Shown here one piece after another: positions 13,335 to 22,469 of a DNA stretch of 64,000 bases; positions within the stretch are counted from its first letter, which is position 1, and each line of letters begins with the position of its first letter. The DNA is from Macrostomum hystrix (Eukaryota > Platyhelminthes > Macrostomidae), in assembly GCA_950097015.1 (NCBI GenBank), contig CATNEN010000038.1:3059501-3123500 (forward strand). The letters are read 5' to 3'. The position numbers were made by a program, and so were the translations under genes. Below the pieces are notes generated by a model that saw only the letters and a list, made by a program, of their open reading frames with translations, was not told where the DNA came from and did not search any database.

Positions 13335-14377
13335 CTGGGTGTCTGTCTGTCCTGGGTGTCTGTCTGTCTGTCTGTCTGTCTCACCGGACTTGGTGCTGGG
13401 CATGGGGTCGTAGTCGTTCTCGTTGAAGTCATAGCTGCCCCTGGGATTGTAGGCGTCGGCCAGGTCAGGATTCGAGTAGTCGAGGCCGTCGTCCAGCAGG
13501 CAGACGGTGACGCCAGCTCCGTAGTTGTCCTCCTGCCAGACGCCAGTCACATTAACGTCAAACTGGCCTGCAGATGCAGCTTTCTGAAGAGAAAAGTTTC
13601 AATTAAGCCATTTGTGCTGCAAATCTGAAAGTTGCAATGAAGAAAATTTTGCACAATTGGCCGCGCACTCACAAGGTGCCACTGATCAGCAGCGAACGGA
13701 TCGTTGCAAGTCTCTAGCAGACCGCGCGGCCTTCTGGAGCGCAGAATCTCCTGACTGTACCAGGCCACCTCCGGAGCATTGTTGAACGAGTCCTCAGCCA
13801 GCTGTTTGACCTTTAGGAACTCCGGTCTGGTCAGGCGGGACTGCCGCTGGCGCAGCTGGTCCATGTTCGGCCGAGCCGAGTTGTTCTCAGATGCAATCTG
13901 CTGCTGCGGCACAAACACCAGTGAGTAGACTCCATTGAGTAGGCCGATCTGACCCCAGCTCTGCAGACCGATACGAGATGCGAGCGCATCTGCCATCGCT
14001 GCCGAGTTATTGCTGCTGCTGCTGCTGCTGCTACTGCTTGACAGGATCCTAACACTCCACATCAGCAGCTCATTCTCCAGTCTGTGATTGTCTATGGCTA
14101 TTGTGCGATTCTTCGACCCAATGCGGCGCGCTTCGATTGACATCAGCTGCTCATTCTCCAGTCTGTGATTGTCTATGGCTATTGTGCGATTCTTCGACCC
14201 AATGCGGCGCGCTTCGATTGACATCAGCTGCTCATTCTCCAGTCTGTGATTGTCTATGGCTATTGTGCGATTCTTCGACCCAATGCGGCGCGCTTCGATT
14301 GACATCAGCTGCAGCAGCAGCAGCAGCAGCAGCAGTGGTGGCATTGCAGATGTTTTAAATTTTCCTAAACAAGTCAT
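6258..14377 (-). CDS. PCSK7: PC7-type proprotein convertase (subtilisin/kexin 7-like), nine exons
   Basis: This is a membrane-bound, Ca-dependent serine endoprotease of the secretory pathway, cleaving after basic motifs. Exons are 14377-13673, 13583-13385, 12688-12444, 12227-11826, 9255-9148, 8344-8091, 7358-7182, 7094-6932 and 6665-6258, giving 886 aa (human PC7 785). In order it has a Leu-rich signal peptide, a prodomain ending near RSRRPRG, and a peptidase S8 domain with the triad Asp (LLDDGLDY), His ([10 protein letters not shown]) and Ser ([14 protein letters not shown], first two residues SH in this copy), plus the oxyanion Asn (VASGNGG). Then come a P domain ([10 protein letters not shown] ... 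IRCWGE ... WRLTL), a transmembrane segment formed across exons 8 and 9, and a cytosolic tail with PPSY motifs. [13 protein letters not shown] and IVTTDW point to PC7 rather than furin. Oddities are a threefold 27-residue repeat in the prodomain and repeat-filled introns. A second possible start is the Met codon at 14344. Confidence 0.93.
6705..6918. repeat. 24-bp tandem array filling convertase intron 8
   Basis: About nine copies of a 24-bp unit (core GTAGTCTGTGGACTGATTG) occupy roughly 80 percent of the 266-bp intron between exons 8 and 9. It begins about 40 bp from the acceptor and ends 14 bp from the donor. Because 24 is a multiple of three, it makes spurious repetitive ORFs on both strands. 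Confidence 0.95.
7410..8002. repeat. 10-bp tandem array in convertase intron 6
   Basis: About 59 copies of AGAGTTGGAT with variants AGAGCTGGAT, AGAGTTTGAT and AAAGCTGGAT. It fills most of the 732-bp intron between exons 6 and 7. Variant order repeats in blocks, which suggests secondary duplication of several units at a time. Confidence 0.95.
8545..9050. repeat. 18-bp tandem array in convertase intron 5
   Basis: About 28 copies of an 18-bp unit (GACAGGTGTCTAGGAGAT) with CCTAAC and CTAACA variants. Short inverted matches to the unit lie at 8425-8468 and 9108-9132 inside the same intron, so the pre-mRNA could fold on itself. Confidence 0.93.
9595..9789 (+). mobile_element. 5' LTR of a Ty3/gypsy-type retroelement
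   Basis: A 195-bp segment runs from TGTAGTG to GTCCACA, has an internal AATAAA (about 9731) and is followed after 2 bp by a primer binding site. It is recognised by position and TG...CA ends only. No matching 3' LTR exists in the window, so the outer boundary is provisional. Confidence 0.6.
9792..9812 (+). other. Primer binding site (initiator tRNA-Met type)
   Basis: TGGTAGCAGAGCGTGGTTT follows the LTR and closely matches the complement of the 3' end of eukaryotic initiator tRNA-Met (TGGTAGCAGAGGATGG), the usual primer for many Ty3/gypsy and Ty1/copia elements. Confidence 0.65.
9844..10554 (+). pseudogene. Degraded retrotransposon gag with CCHC zinc knuckle
   Basis: Gag-like capsid sequence is spread over different frames: an opening stretch from 9844, the main stretch about 9885-10336 ([17 protein letters not shown], then [20 protein letters not shown]), and a nucleocapsid part with [14 protein letters not shown], a C-X2-C-X4-H-X4-C knuckle, at about 10441-10482. 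At least two frame breaks (near 9885 and 10350) and an in-frame stop just before LDGEAL mean it is not intact. It lies antisense to the convertase gene in intron 4. Confidence 0.75.
10674..11543 (+). pseudogene. Truncated retrotransposon pol: aspartic protease and start of reverse transcriptase
   Basis: The reading frame encodes a retropepsin-like active site ([15 protein letters not shown]), the flap-distal motif [11 protein letters not shown], the linker to RT, and RT motifs [19 protein letters not shown] and GSTVFS. The homology stops at about 11447, before the catalytic YxDD, and the remaining codons to 11543 are host AT-rich sequence. RNase H, integrase and the 3' LTR are absent. This is a 3'-deleted, non-autonomous remnant. 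Confidence 0.85.
11555..11760. repeat. Degenerate 16-bp tandem array next to the retroelement break
   Basis: Roughly a dozen diverged copies of a unit with core AAGAATCCAGATTTCC fill the gap between the broken end of the retroelement and convertase exon 4. The array is older-looking than the others in this gene. Confidence 0.75.
12701..13382. repeat. CTGT / CCTGGGTGT compound array filling convertase intron 2
   Basis: Runs of the tetramer CTGT are interspersed with the motif CTGTCCTGGGTGT. It occupies about 97 percent of the 696-bp intron, starting 3 bp from the donor and ending about 13 bp from the acceptor. The reverse complement of the same motif fills a TREX intron (58205-58495) and a short stretch at 40114-40177. 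Confidence 0.95.
14066..14308 (-). repeat. Three 81-bp tandem copies inside convertase exon 1
   Basis: Three essentially identical 81-bp units, phased to the reading frame, encode 27 residues each (beginning [16 protein letters not shown]). Each unit carries an N-R-T glycosylation sequon. It lies between the signal peptide and the rest of the prodomain. Known PC7 proteins have nothing comparable there as far as I recall. Confidence 0.95.
14310..14340 (-). repeat. CTG microsatellite encoding the signal-peptide leucine core
   Basis: About nine CTG codons on the minus strand encode the Leu run of the hydrophobic signal-peptide core. A second trinucleotide run at about 14008-14036 encodes poly-Ser in the prodomain. 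Confidence 0.85.
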
Positions 14378-14937
14378 TCTCGAGTCAATCGCTAACCGCA
14401 CTGGCAGCCGCACTAACAACTCGCTGACAATTGGCGTTTCGCTTCTAACTATTTTTGTCAAAGTCCCGAGCAGCTGTTGCTCAAAAAGTTTATCTGCTTT
14501 ACCCCTTACCCTTATCGATCCTTTCCAAAATTTTCCACAAATTCCCTTCCCTAGTTGGTTAAAGCATATCCAAATACCTTCTGCACGCCTGCTTTCTAAA
14601 AGCAAAAGGAAAGAGTGTGCAAAAGATTATGCACTAAAATATCCCTATTGATTCGATTTCAGAACAGAACAATGAAACTAATGTACTTGGGACTTGGGCT
14701 ACCAAATTTGCTGAACCGACATTATCTTACTTTGCAAGCGTTACAGGATTTTTTATAAACTTATTACTACTACTCAGTAGTATTAGCAATATTACTACTG
14801 AAAGTAGTTTTCATCAGTGTTCTTGTAATTCAGTAATTGCTTCAGTAAAATCAAAAGAGCACAGCACAATGAAACTGATTTTAAACTATCCATTGTGCAC
14901 GATTTTCAGTACAACAGAATCGAAACAGGTCAGCTCT

Positions 14938-15290
14938 ACCTGCCTCCCTCTCACTCTCTACCTGTCTCCCTCTCACTCTCTACCTGTCTCCCTCTCACTC
15001 TCTCCCTGTCTCCCTCTCACTCTCTACCTGTCTCCCTCTCACTCTCTACCTGTCTACCTCACTCTCTACCTGTCTACCTCTCACTCTCTCCCTGTCTCCC
15101 TCTCACTCTCTACCTGTCTCCCTCTCACTCTCTACCTGTCTCCCTCTCACTCTCTCCCTGTCTCCCTCTCACTCTCTCCCTGTCTCCCTCTCACTCTCTC
15201 CCTGTCTTCCTCTCACTCTCTACCTGTCTCCCTCTCACTCTCTACCTGTCTCCCTCTCACTCTCTACCTGTCTCCCTCTCACTCTCTACA
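14938..15290. repeat. CT-rich tandem array, about 22-bp unit
   Basis: About 17 copies of CTCACTCTCTACCTGTCTCC with CTACCTG/CTCCCTG variants, one strand nearly pure pyrimidine. It lies upstream of the convertase start and downstream of nothing recognisable. Confidence 0.95.
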
Positions 15291-15339
15291 CAGAGTACAC
15301 AGACACACAATATTACATGAATGAGTACACGGACACAAG

Positions 15340-16212
15340 GATTAAGAATGGAGTGCTAAAGGATTAAGGATGGAGTGCTAAAGGATTGGGGATGGAGTGC
15401 TAAAGGATTAGGGATGGAGTGCTAAATGATTAGGGATGGAGTGATAAAGGATTGGGGATGGAGTGATAAAGGATTAGGGATGGAGTGCTAAAGGATTAGG
15501 GATGGAGTGATAAAGGATTAGGGATGGAGTGCTAAAGGATTAGGGATGGAGTGCTAAAGGATTAGGGATGGAGTGCTAAAGGATTAGGGATGGAGTGATA
15601 AAGGATTAGGGATGGAGTGCTAAAGGATTAGGGATGGAGTGCTAAAGGATTAGGGATGGAGTGATAAAGGATTAGGGATGGAGTGCTAAATGATTAAGGA
15701 TGGAGTGCTAAAGGATTGGGGATGGAGTGATAAAGGATTAGGGATGGAGTGCTAAAGGATTAGGGATGGAGTGCTAAAGGATTAGGGATGGAGTGCTAAA
15801 GGATTAGGGATGGAGTGCTAAAGGATTAGGGATGGAGTGCTAAAGGATTAGGGATGGAGTGCTAAAGGATTAGGGATGGAGTGCTAAAGGATTGGGGATG
15901 GAGTGCTAAAGGATTAGGGATGGAGTGCTAAAGGATTGGGGATGGAGTGCTAAAGGATTAGGGATGGAGTGCTAAAGGATTAGGGATGGAGTGCTAAAGA
16001 ATTAGGGATGGAGTGCTAAAGGATTGGGGATGGAGTGCTAAAGGATTAGGGATGGAGTGCTAAAGGATTAGGGATGGAGTGCTAAAGAATTAGGGATGGA
16101 GTGCTAAAGGATTAGGGATGGAGTGCTAAAGGATTAGGGATGGAGTGCTAAAGAATTAGGGATGGAGTGCTAAAGGATTAGGGATGGAGTGCTAAAGGAT
16201 TAGGGATGGAGT
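15340..16212. repeat. 22-bp tandem array containing TTAGGG
   Basis: About 39 copies of a 22-bp unit (core GGATTAGGGATGGAGTGC) with variants GATAAAGG and GGATTGGGG. It ends directly at a SINE 3' fragment (16219). Each unit holds one TTAGGG, but the remaining 16 bp are unrelated to telomere DNA. Confidence 0.95.
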
Positions 16213-16218
16213 GGGATG

Positions 16219-16287
16219 GAGCGCAGCCTTCAGATGCGCCGCGCAATAGCTGCGGCAGTGCTGTCGACTGCACATCTGGCCCAATTG
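16219..16287 (+). mobile_element. 3'-end fragment of SINE family 2
   Basis: Contains GCGCCGCGCAATAGCTGCGG and GCACATCTGGCCC, matching the tail of the family 2 copy at 4148-4424 read on its sense strand. The head is missing, so it is a 5'-truncated insertion or was cut by the neighbouring 22-bp array. Confidence 0.7.
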
Positions 16288-16424
16288 TAATCAAATATTA
16301 TTGTTACTATTGTTCTATTGATTAAAAATCCATAAAAATGTGCTTAAATTCCAACATTGAAAGCTGCATGTCCAGTCGCGGTCGAGTAGAGCTCCGGACT
16401 GTCGCCAACAGATCAGTCATCAGT

Positions 16425-19400
16425 CTGACAGAGATCAGAGAGATCAGAGAGATCAGAGAGATTAGAGAGATCAGAGAGATCAGAGAGATCAGAGAGATCA
16501 GAGAGATCAGAGAGATCAGAGAGATCAGAGAGATCAGAGAGATCAGAGAGATTAGAGAGATTAGAGAGATCAGAGAGATCAGAGAGATCAGAGAGATCAG
16601 AGAGATCAGAGAGATTAGAGAGATCAGAGAGATCAGAGAGATCAGAGAGATCAGAGAGATCAGAGAGAGATCAGAGAGATCAGAGAGATCAGAGAGATTA
16701 GAGAGATTAGAGAGATCAGAGAGATCAGAGAGATCAGAGAGATCAGAGAGATCAGAGAGATCAGAGAGATTAGAGAGATCAGAGAGATCAGAGAGATTAG
16801 AGAGATCAGAGAGATCAGAGAGATCAGAGAGATCAGAGAGATCAGAGAGATCAGAGAGATCAGAGAGATCAGAGAGAGATCAGAGAGAGATCAGAGAGAG
16901 ATCAGAGAGATCACAGAGATCAGAGAGATCAGAGAGATCAGAGAGAGATCAGAGAGAGATGAGAGATCAGAGAGATCAGAGAGATCAGAGAGATCAGAGA
17001 GAGCAGAGAGATCAGAGAGATCAGAGAGATTAGAGAGATCAGAGAGATCAGAGAGAGCAGAGAGATCAGAGAGATCAGAGAGATCAGAGAGATCAGAGAG
17101 ATCAGAGAGAGATCAGAGAGAGATGAGAGATCAGAGAGATCAGAGAGATCAGAGAGATCAGAGAGAGCAGAGAGATCAGAGAGATCAGAGAGATCAGAGA
17201 GATCAGAGAGATCAGAGAGATCAGAGAGATTAGAGAGATCAGAGAGATCAGAGAGATCAGAGAGATCAGAGAGATCAGAGAGATCAGAGAGATCAGAGAG
17301 ATCAGAGAGAGATCAGAGAGAGATCAGAGAGAGATCAGAGAGATCACAGAGATCAGAGAGATCAGAGAGATCAGAGAGAGATCAGAGAGAGATGAGAGAT
17401 CAGAGAGATCAGAGAGATCAGAGAGATCAGAGAGAGCAGAGAGATCAGAGAGATCAGAGAGATTAGAGAGATCAGAGAGATCAGAGAGAGCAGAGAGATC
17501 AGAGAGATCAGAGAGATCAGAGAGATCAGAGAGATCAGAGAGAGATCAGAGAGAGATGAGAGATCAGAGAGATCAGAGAGATCAGAGAGATCAGAGAGAG
17601 CAGAGAGATCAGAGAGATCAGAGAGATCAGAGAGATCAGAGAGATCAGAGAGAGCAGAGAGATCAGAGAGATCAGAGAGATTAGAGAGATCAGAGAGATC
17701 AGAGAGATCAGAGAGATCAGAGAGATCAGAGAGAGATCAGAGAGAGATCAGAGAGAGATCAGAGAGATCAGAGAGATCAGAGAGATCAGAGAGATCAGAG
17801 AGAGATCAGAGAGAGATGAGAGATCAGAGAGATCAGAGAGATCAGAGAGATCAGAGAGATCAGAGAGAGCAGAGAGATCAGAGAGATCAGAGAGATTAGA
17901 GAGATCAGAGAGATCAGAGAGATCAGAGAGATCAGAGAGATCAGAGAGAGATCAGAGAGATCAGAGAGATCAGAGAGATCAGAGAGATCAGAGAGAGCAG
18001 AGAGATCAGAGAGATCAGAGAGATTAGAGAGATCAGAGAGATCAGAGAGATCAGAGAGATCAGAGAGAGATCAGAGAGATCAGAGAGAGATCAGAGAGAT
18101 CAGAGAGATCAGAGAGATCAGAGAGATTAGAGAGATTAGAGAGATCAGAGAGATCAGAGAGATCAGAGAGATCAGGGAGATCAGAGAGATCAGAGAGATT
18201 AGAGAGATCAGAGAGATCAGAGAGATCAGAGAGATCAGAGAGAGATCAGAGAGATCACAGAGATCAGAGAGATCAGAGAGATCAGAGAGAGATCAGAGAG
18301 AGATGAGAGATCAGAGAGATCAGAGAGATCAGAGAGATCAGAGAGAGCAGAGAGATCAGAGAGATCAGAGAGATTAGAGAGATCAGAGAGATCAGAGAGA
18401 TCAGAGAGATCAGAGAGATCAGAGAGATCAGAGAGATCAGAGAGATCAGAGAGATCAGAGAGATTAGAGAGATTAGAGAGATCAGAGAGATCAGAGAGAT
18501 CAGAGAGATCAGAGAGATCAGAGAGATCAGAGAGATTAGAGAGATCAGAGAGATCAGAGAGATCAGAGAGATCAGAGAGAGCAGAGAGATCAGAGAGATC
18601 AGAGAGATTAGAGAGATCAGAGAGATCAGAGAGATCAGAGAGATCAGAGAGATCAGAGAGAGATCAGAGAGAGATCAGAGAGAGATCAGAGAGATCAGAG
18701 AGATCAGAGAGATCAGAGAGATCAGAGAGAGATCAGAGAGAGATGAGAGATCAGAGAGATCAGAGAGATCAGAGAGATCAGAGAGAGCAGAGAGATCAGA
18801 GAGATCAGCGAGATCAGAGAGAGCAGAGAGATCAGAGAGATCAGAGAGATCAGAGAGATCAGAGAGAGCAGAGAGATCAGAGAGATCAGAGAGAGATCAG
18901 AGAGATCAGAGAGATCAGAGAGATCAGAGAGATCAGAGAGATCAGAGAGATCAGAGAGATCAGAGAGATTAGAGAGATCAGAGAGATTAGAGAGAGATCA
19001 GAGAGAGATCAGAGAGATCAGAGAGATCAGAGAGATCAGAGAGATTAGAGAGATCAGAGAGATTAGAGAGATCAGAGAGATTAGAGAGAGATCAGAGAGA
19101 GATCAGAGAGATCAGAGAGATCAGAGAGATTAGAGAGATCAGAGAGATTAGAGAGATCAGAGAGATTAGAGAGAGATCAGAGAGAGATCAGAGAGATCAG
19201 AGAGATCAGAGAGATCAGAGAGATTAGAGAGATCAGAGAGATTAGAGAGATCAGAGAGATTAGAGAGAGATCAGAGAGAGATCAGAGAGATCAGAGAGAT
19301 CAGAGAGAGCAGAGAGATCAGAGAGATCAGAGAGATCAGAGAGATCAGAGAGATCAGAGAGATCAGAGAGATCAGAGAGAGCAGAGAGATCAGAGAGATC

Positions 19401-20798
19401 AGAGAGATTAGAGAGATCAGAGAGATTAGAGAGATCAGAGAGATTAGAGAGAGATCAGAGAGATCAGAGAGAGCAGAGAGATCAGAGAGATCAGAGAGAT
19501 CAGAGAGATCAGAGAGATCAGAGAGATCAGAGAGATCAGAGAGATCAGAGAGATCAGAGAGAGCAGAGAGATCAGAGAGATCAGAGAGATCAGAGAGATC
19601 AGAGAGATCAGAGAGATCAGAGAGATCAGAGAGAGCAGAGAGATCAGAGAGATCAGAGAGATTAGAGAGATCAGAGAGATTAGAGAGATCAGAGAGATTA
19701 GAGAGAGATCAGAGAGATCAGAGAGAGCAGAGAGATCAGAGAGATCAGAGAGATCAGAGAGATCAGAGAGATCAGAGAGATCAGAGAGATCAGAGAGATC
19801 AGAGAGATCAGAGAGATCAGAGAGATTAGAGAGAGATCAGAGAGAGATCAGAGAGATCAGAGAGATCAGAGAGATCAGAGAGATCAGAGAGATTAGAGAG
19901 ATCAGAGAGATTAGAGAGAGATCAGAGAGAGATCAGAGAGATCAGAGAGATCAGAGAGATCAGAGAGATTAGAGAGATCAGAGAGATTAGAGAGATCAGA
20001 GAGATTAGAGAGAGATCAGAGAGAGATCAGAGAGATCAGAGAGATCAGAGAGATTAGAGAGATCAGAGAGATTAGAGAGATCAGAGAGATTAGAGAGAGA
20101 TCAGAGAGAGATCAGAGAGATCAGAGAGATCAGAGAGATCAGAGAGATTAGAGAGATCAGAGAGATTAGAGAGATCAGAGAGATTAGAGAGAGATCAGAG
20201 AGAGATCAGAGAGATCAGAGAGATCAGAGAGAGCAGAGAGATCAGAGAGATCAGAGAGATCAGAGAGATCAGAGAGATCAGAGAGATCAGAGAGATCAGA
20301 GAGAGCAGAGAGATCAGAGAGATCAGAGAGATTAGAGAGATCAGAGAGATTAGAGAGATCAGAGAGATTAGAGAGAGATCAGAGAGATCAGAGAGAGCAG
20401 AGAGATCAGAGAGATCAGAGAGATCAGAGAGATCAGAGAGATCAGAGAGATCAGAGAGATCAGAGAGATCAGAGAGAGATCAGAGAGAGATCAGAGAGAT
20501 CAGAGAGATTAGAGAGAGATCAGAGAGAGATCAGAGAGATCAGAGAGATCAGAGAGATCAGAGAGAGATCAGAGAGATCAGAGAGAGAGATCAGAGAGAG
20601 ATCAGAGAGATCAGAGAGAGATCAGAGAGAGATTAGAGAGATCAGAGAGATCAGAGAGAGATCAGAGAGATCAGAGAGATCAGAGAGAGATCAGAGAGAG
20701 ATTAGAGAGATCAGAGAGAGATCAGAGAGAGATCAGAGAGAGATCAGAGAGAGATGAGAGAGAGATCAGAGAGAGATGAGAGAGAGATCAGAGAGATT
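16425..20798. repeat. 4.4-kb array of the 9-bp unit GAGAGATCA
   Basis: Roughly 480 copies of GAGAGATCA with TTAGAG, GAGCAG and 4-bp-longer variants that shift phase. Every typical unit contains GATC. Variant blocks recur in order across the array, showing multi-unit duplication. Reading frames through it (Arg-Glu-Ile or Arg-Asp-Gln repeats) are a by-product of the 9-bp period. Confidence 0.97.
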
Positions 20799-21383
20799 AC
20801 TGGGATTATAGAAATACCATTTATTTGGATTTGGCCGCAAGTAGTCAGTAGTCCCAACACTTAGCATACTACTTTTCCAGCTCATGAGTAGCTTCCGCAA
20901 GGTAATAAGCGGATATATTTATTTAGCTGATAAAAATATTTGTTGTACGAAATTCGAAAGCCAGTTGTATAAGTCTTAAAGCAGAGCGGCAAAAAGGTGA
21001 AGTGTTTAAAAGTAAATGTTTTAATGCAAAAATTGTGGAAGCAGTGTAGAAAAGTAAATTATTGAATGGAATTCCATGAGTATACTTCACAGGGATTCAC
21101 ATGGATTATACTGCACAGTTGTAAACAAAAAATGGAACTCACGTTGAATTAAAAGATTATGATCAGTGAGATGCCTGTCAAATACTCGTAATTTCGATGG
21201 CTAAACTTTACCTGATATTGTTGCGGAAAATGATGTTGCACTTTAATTAATCGACAATGATCTATTTATAAAGAATGAATATTTCAGATAGTTACACAGG
21301 AGATATCTCATAGAGAATCGAGTGTCATGGGTTCGATTTCAGTTAAAATTTACTTCATTTTAAGACACGAAGAAAATATTTGT
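20799..21383. other. AT-rich sequence without supported gene
   Basis: Between the 9-bp array and the minus-strand ORF ending at 21384 I see AT-rich unique sequence only. If the ORF is an exon rather than the whole gene, this is the start of its intron. Confidence 0.5.
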
Positions 21384-22463
21384 TCACACCTGCGACTCAA
21401 GCTTAATAGATGCACTTTTGTTGTTAGCCAAAGTAGTTCGGCTCCTCCTGAAGTTCTCGGGCGGGGACAATGACGTCATAGACAGACGGGAGTTTGGCCG
21501 CGACAGAGTGCCATAGCCGCTGCTGCCGACCGTGACCTTGGAGCTGGCGAGATTGTTGACTTCGGTGCTAGAGGCAGAGTCAGCTGCTTGAGCGCCGATG
21601 CAGCTGAAGAGGCTGATGAATCCTTCGAGCCGCCTGGTCAGTCTTTTGCGGACAGAGTCCTGCCTAGCTGGCTGCTCCTCACTAGTGGGGGCACCAGAAA
21701 AACTGGCGCTTCTTGAAGCAAGCTGGCTATGTCCACAGACAGTCTGCTCGCAATTAGCCATGCAGCTAGCCATGACAATACCGTTGGCGACTTGTTCATG
21801 ATCAGCCTGCGATTCGAGCTGGCGATGGTCTGGCTCCGCTGAAGGAGCCGCGCTCATTGTAACTGGTTCATCATCGGCCTGAGACTCGAGCTGGCGATGG
21901 TCTGGCTCCGCTGAAGGAGCTGCGCTCATTGTAACTGGTTCATCATCGGCGTGAGACTCGAGCTGGCGATGGTCTGGCTCCGCTGAAGGAGCTGCGCTCA
22001 TTGTAACTGGTTCATCATCGGCCTGAGACTCGAGCTGGCGATGGTCTGGCTCCGCTGAAGGAGCGCTCATTGTGACTGGTTCATGATCAGCCTGTGACTC
22101 GAGCTGACGATGGTCTGGCTCCACTGAAGGAGCGCTCATTGTGACTGGTTCATGATCAGCCTGTGACTCGAGCTGGCGAGTACCACAGCAAGCATCGTCA
22201 ATTGCCACAGTCGAACGAATTCTGACGGGCGCCTGATTGAAGGACTCAGCTCCCAGCCCGTTGGTCTGAGACAATCTGTTCCTGCGGTTGCTGCGCAGGC
22301 TGAGAGCGCTTCCGTGGCTCTCGCTAGTCTGATGCGACCGCCTTCCGGCGGCGTTCGGCTGCCACAGTTCCTCGTCCGAAACTGTTGAAGCCTGCGAATG
22401 GGGCGAGTGCGCCCGCAAGAGGCCCTCGAAATGAGACGAGTCGTGCCCAACTCCGCTGGACAT
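21384..22463 (-). CDS. Unrecognised low-complexity protein with fivefold internal repeat
   Basis: A 359-residue ORF from ATG at 22463. The N-terminus is Ser/His-rich and includes STVSDEELWQPN. The middle has five to six tandem copies of a 23-24-residue unit beginning RQLESQAD and ending SAEPDH. A basic patch (SVRKRLTRRLEGFISLF) and a Ser-rich end with SSGYGTLSRPNSRLSM follow. No signal peptide or clear membrane span is visible, and much of it is probably disordered. At 21390 the sequence CAG/GTGTGA could be a splice donor, so the ORF may be only an exon (22463-21390) of a longer gene. Coding is supported by length, high GC and in-frame repeat units of 72 and 69 bp. I do not recognise the family. 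Confidence 0.6.
   Translation of the reverse strand: MSSGVGHDSSHFEGLLRAHSPHSQASTVSDEELWQPNAAGRRSHQTSESHGSALSLRSNRRNRLSQTNGLGAESFNQAPVRIRSTVAIDDACCGTRQLESQADHEPVTMSAPSVEPDHRQLESQADHEPVTMSAPSAEPDHRQLESQADDEPVTMSAAPSAEPDHRQLESHADDEPVTMSAAPSAEPDHRQLESQADDEPVTMSAAPSAEPDHRQLESQADHEQVANGIVMASCMANCEQTVCGHSQLASRSASFSGAPTSEEQPARQDSVRKRLTRRLEGFISLFSCIGAQAADSASSTEVNNLASSKVTVGSSGYGTLSRPNSRLSMTSLSPPENFRRSRTTLANNKSASIKLESQV
21816..22175 (-). repeat. 72/69-bp coding tandem repeat
   Basis: Five tandem copies of a unit that keeps reading frame by losing or gaining whole codons (72 bp with two Ala codons, 69 bp with one). This indel pattern fits selection on the translated product. Confidence 0.9.
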
Positions 22464-22469
22464 TACTCA

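Noticed and set aside
12318-13550. 410-residue minus-strand ORF
   Set aside because: It is PC7 exons 2 and 3 read through the repeat-filled intron between them. Conserved splice sites at 13385 and 12688 remove the Gln-Thr-Asp repeat.
15340-16212. TTAGGG in every unit, suggesting interstitial telomere DNA
   Set aside because: The hexamer occurs once per 22-bp unit with unrelated flanks and never as consecutive TTAGGG copies.
16338-17033. 231-residue plus-strand ORF (and a minus-strand short exon candidate at 16290-16430)
   Set aside because: After about 30 unique residues it is only Arg-Glu-Ile repeats from the 9-bp satellite. The minus-strand candidate does not match the phase of the exon ending at 21390.
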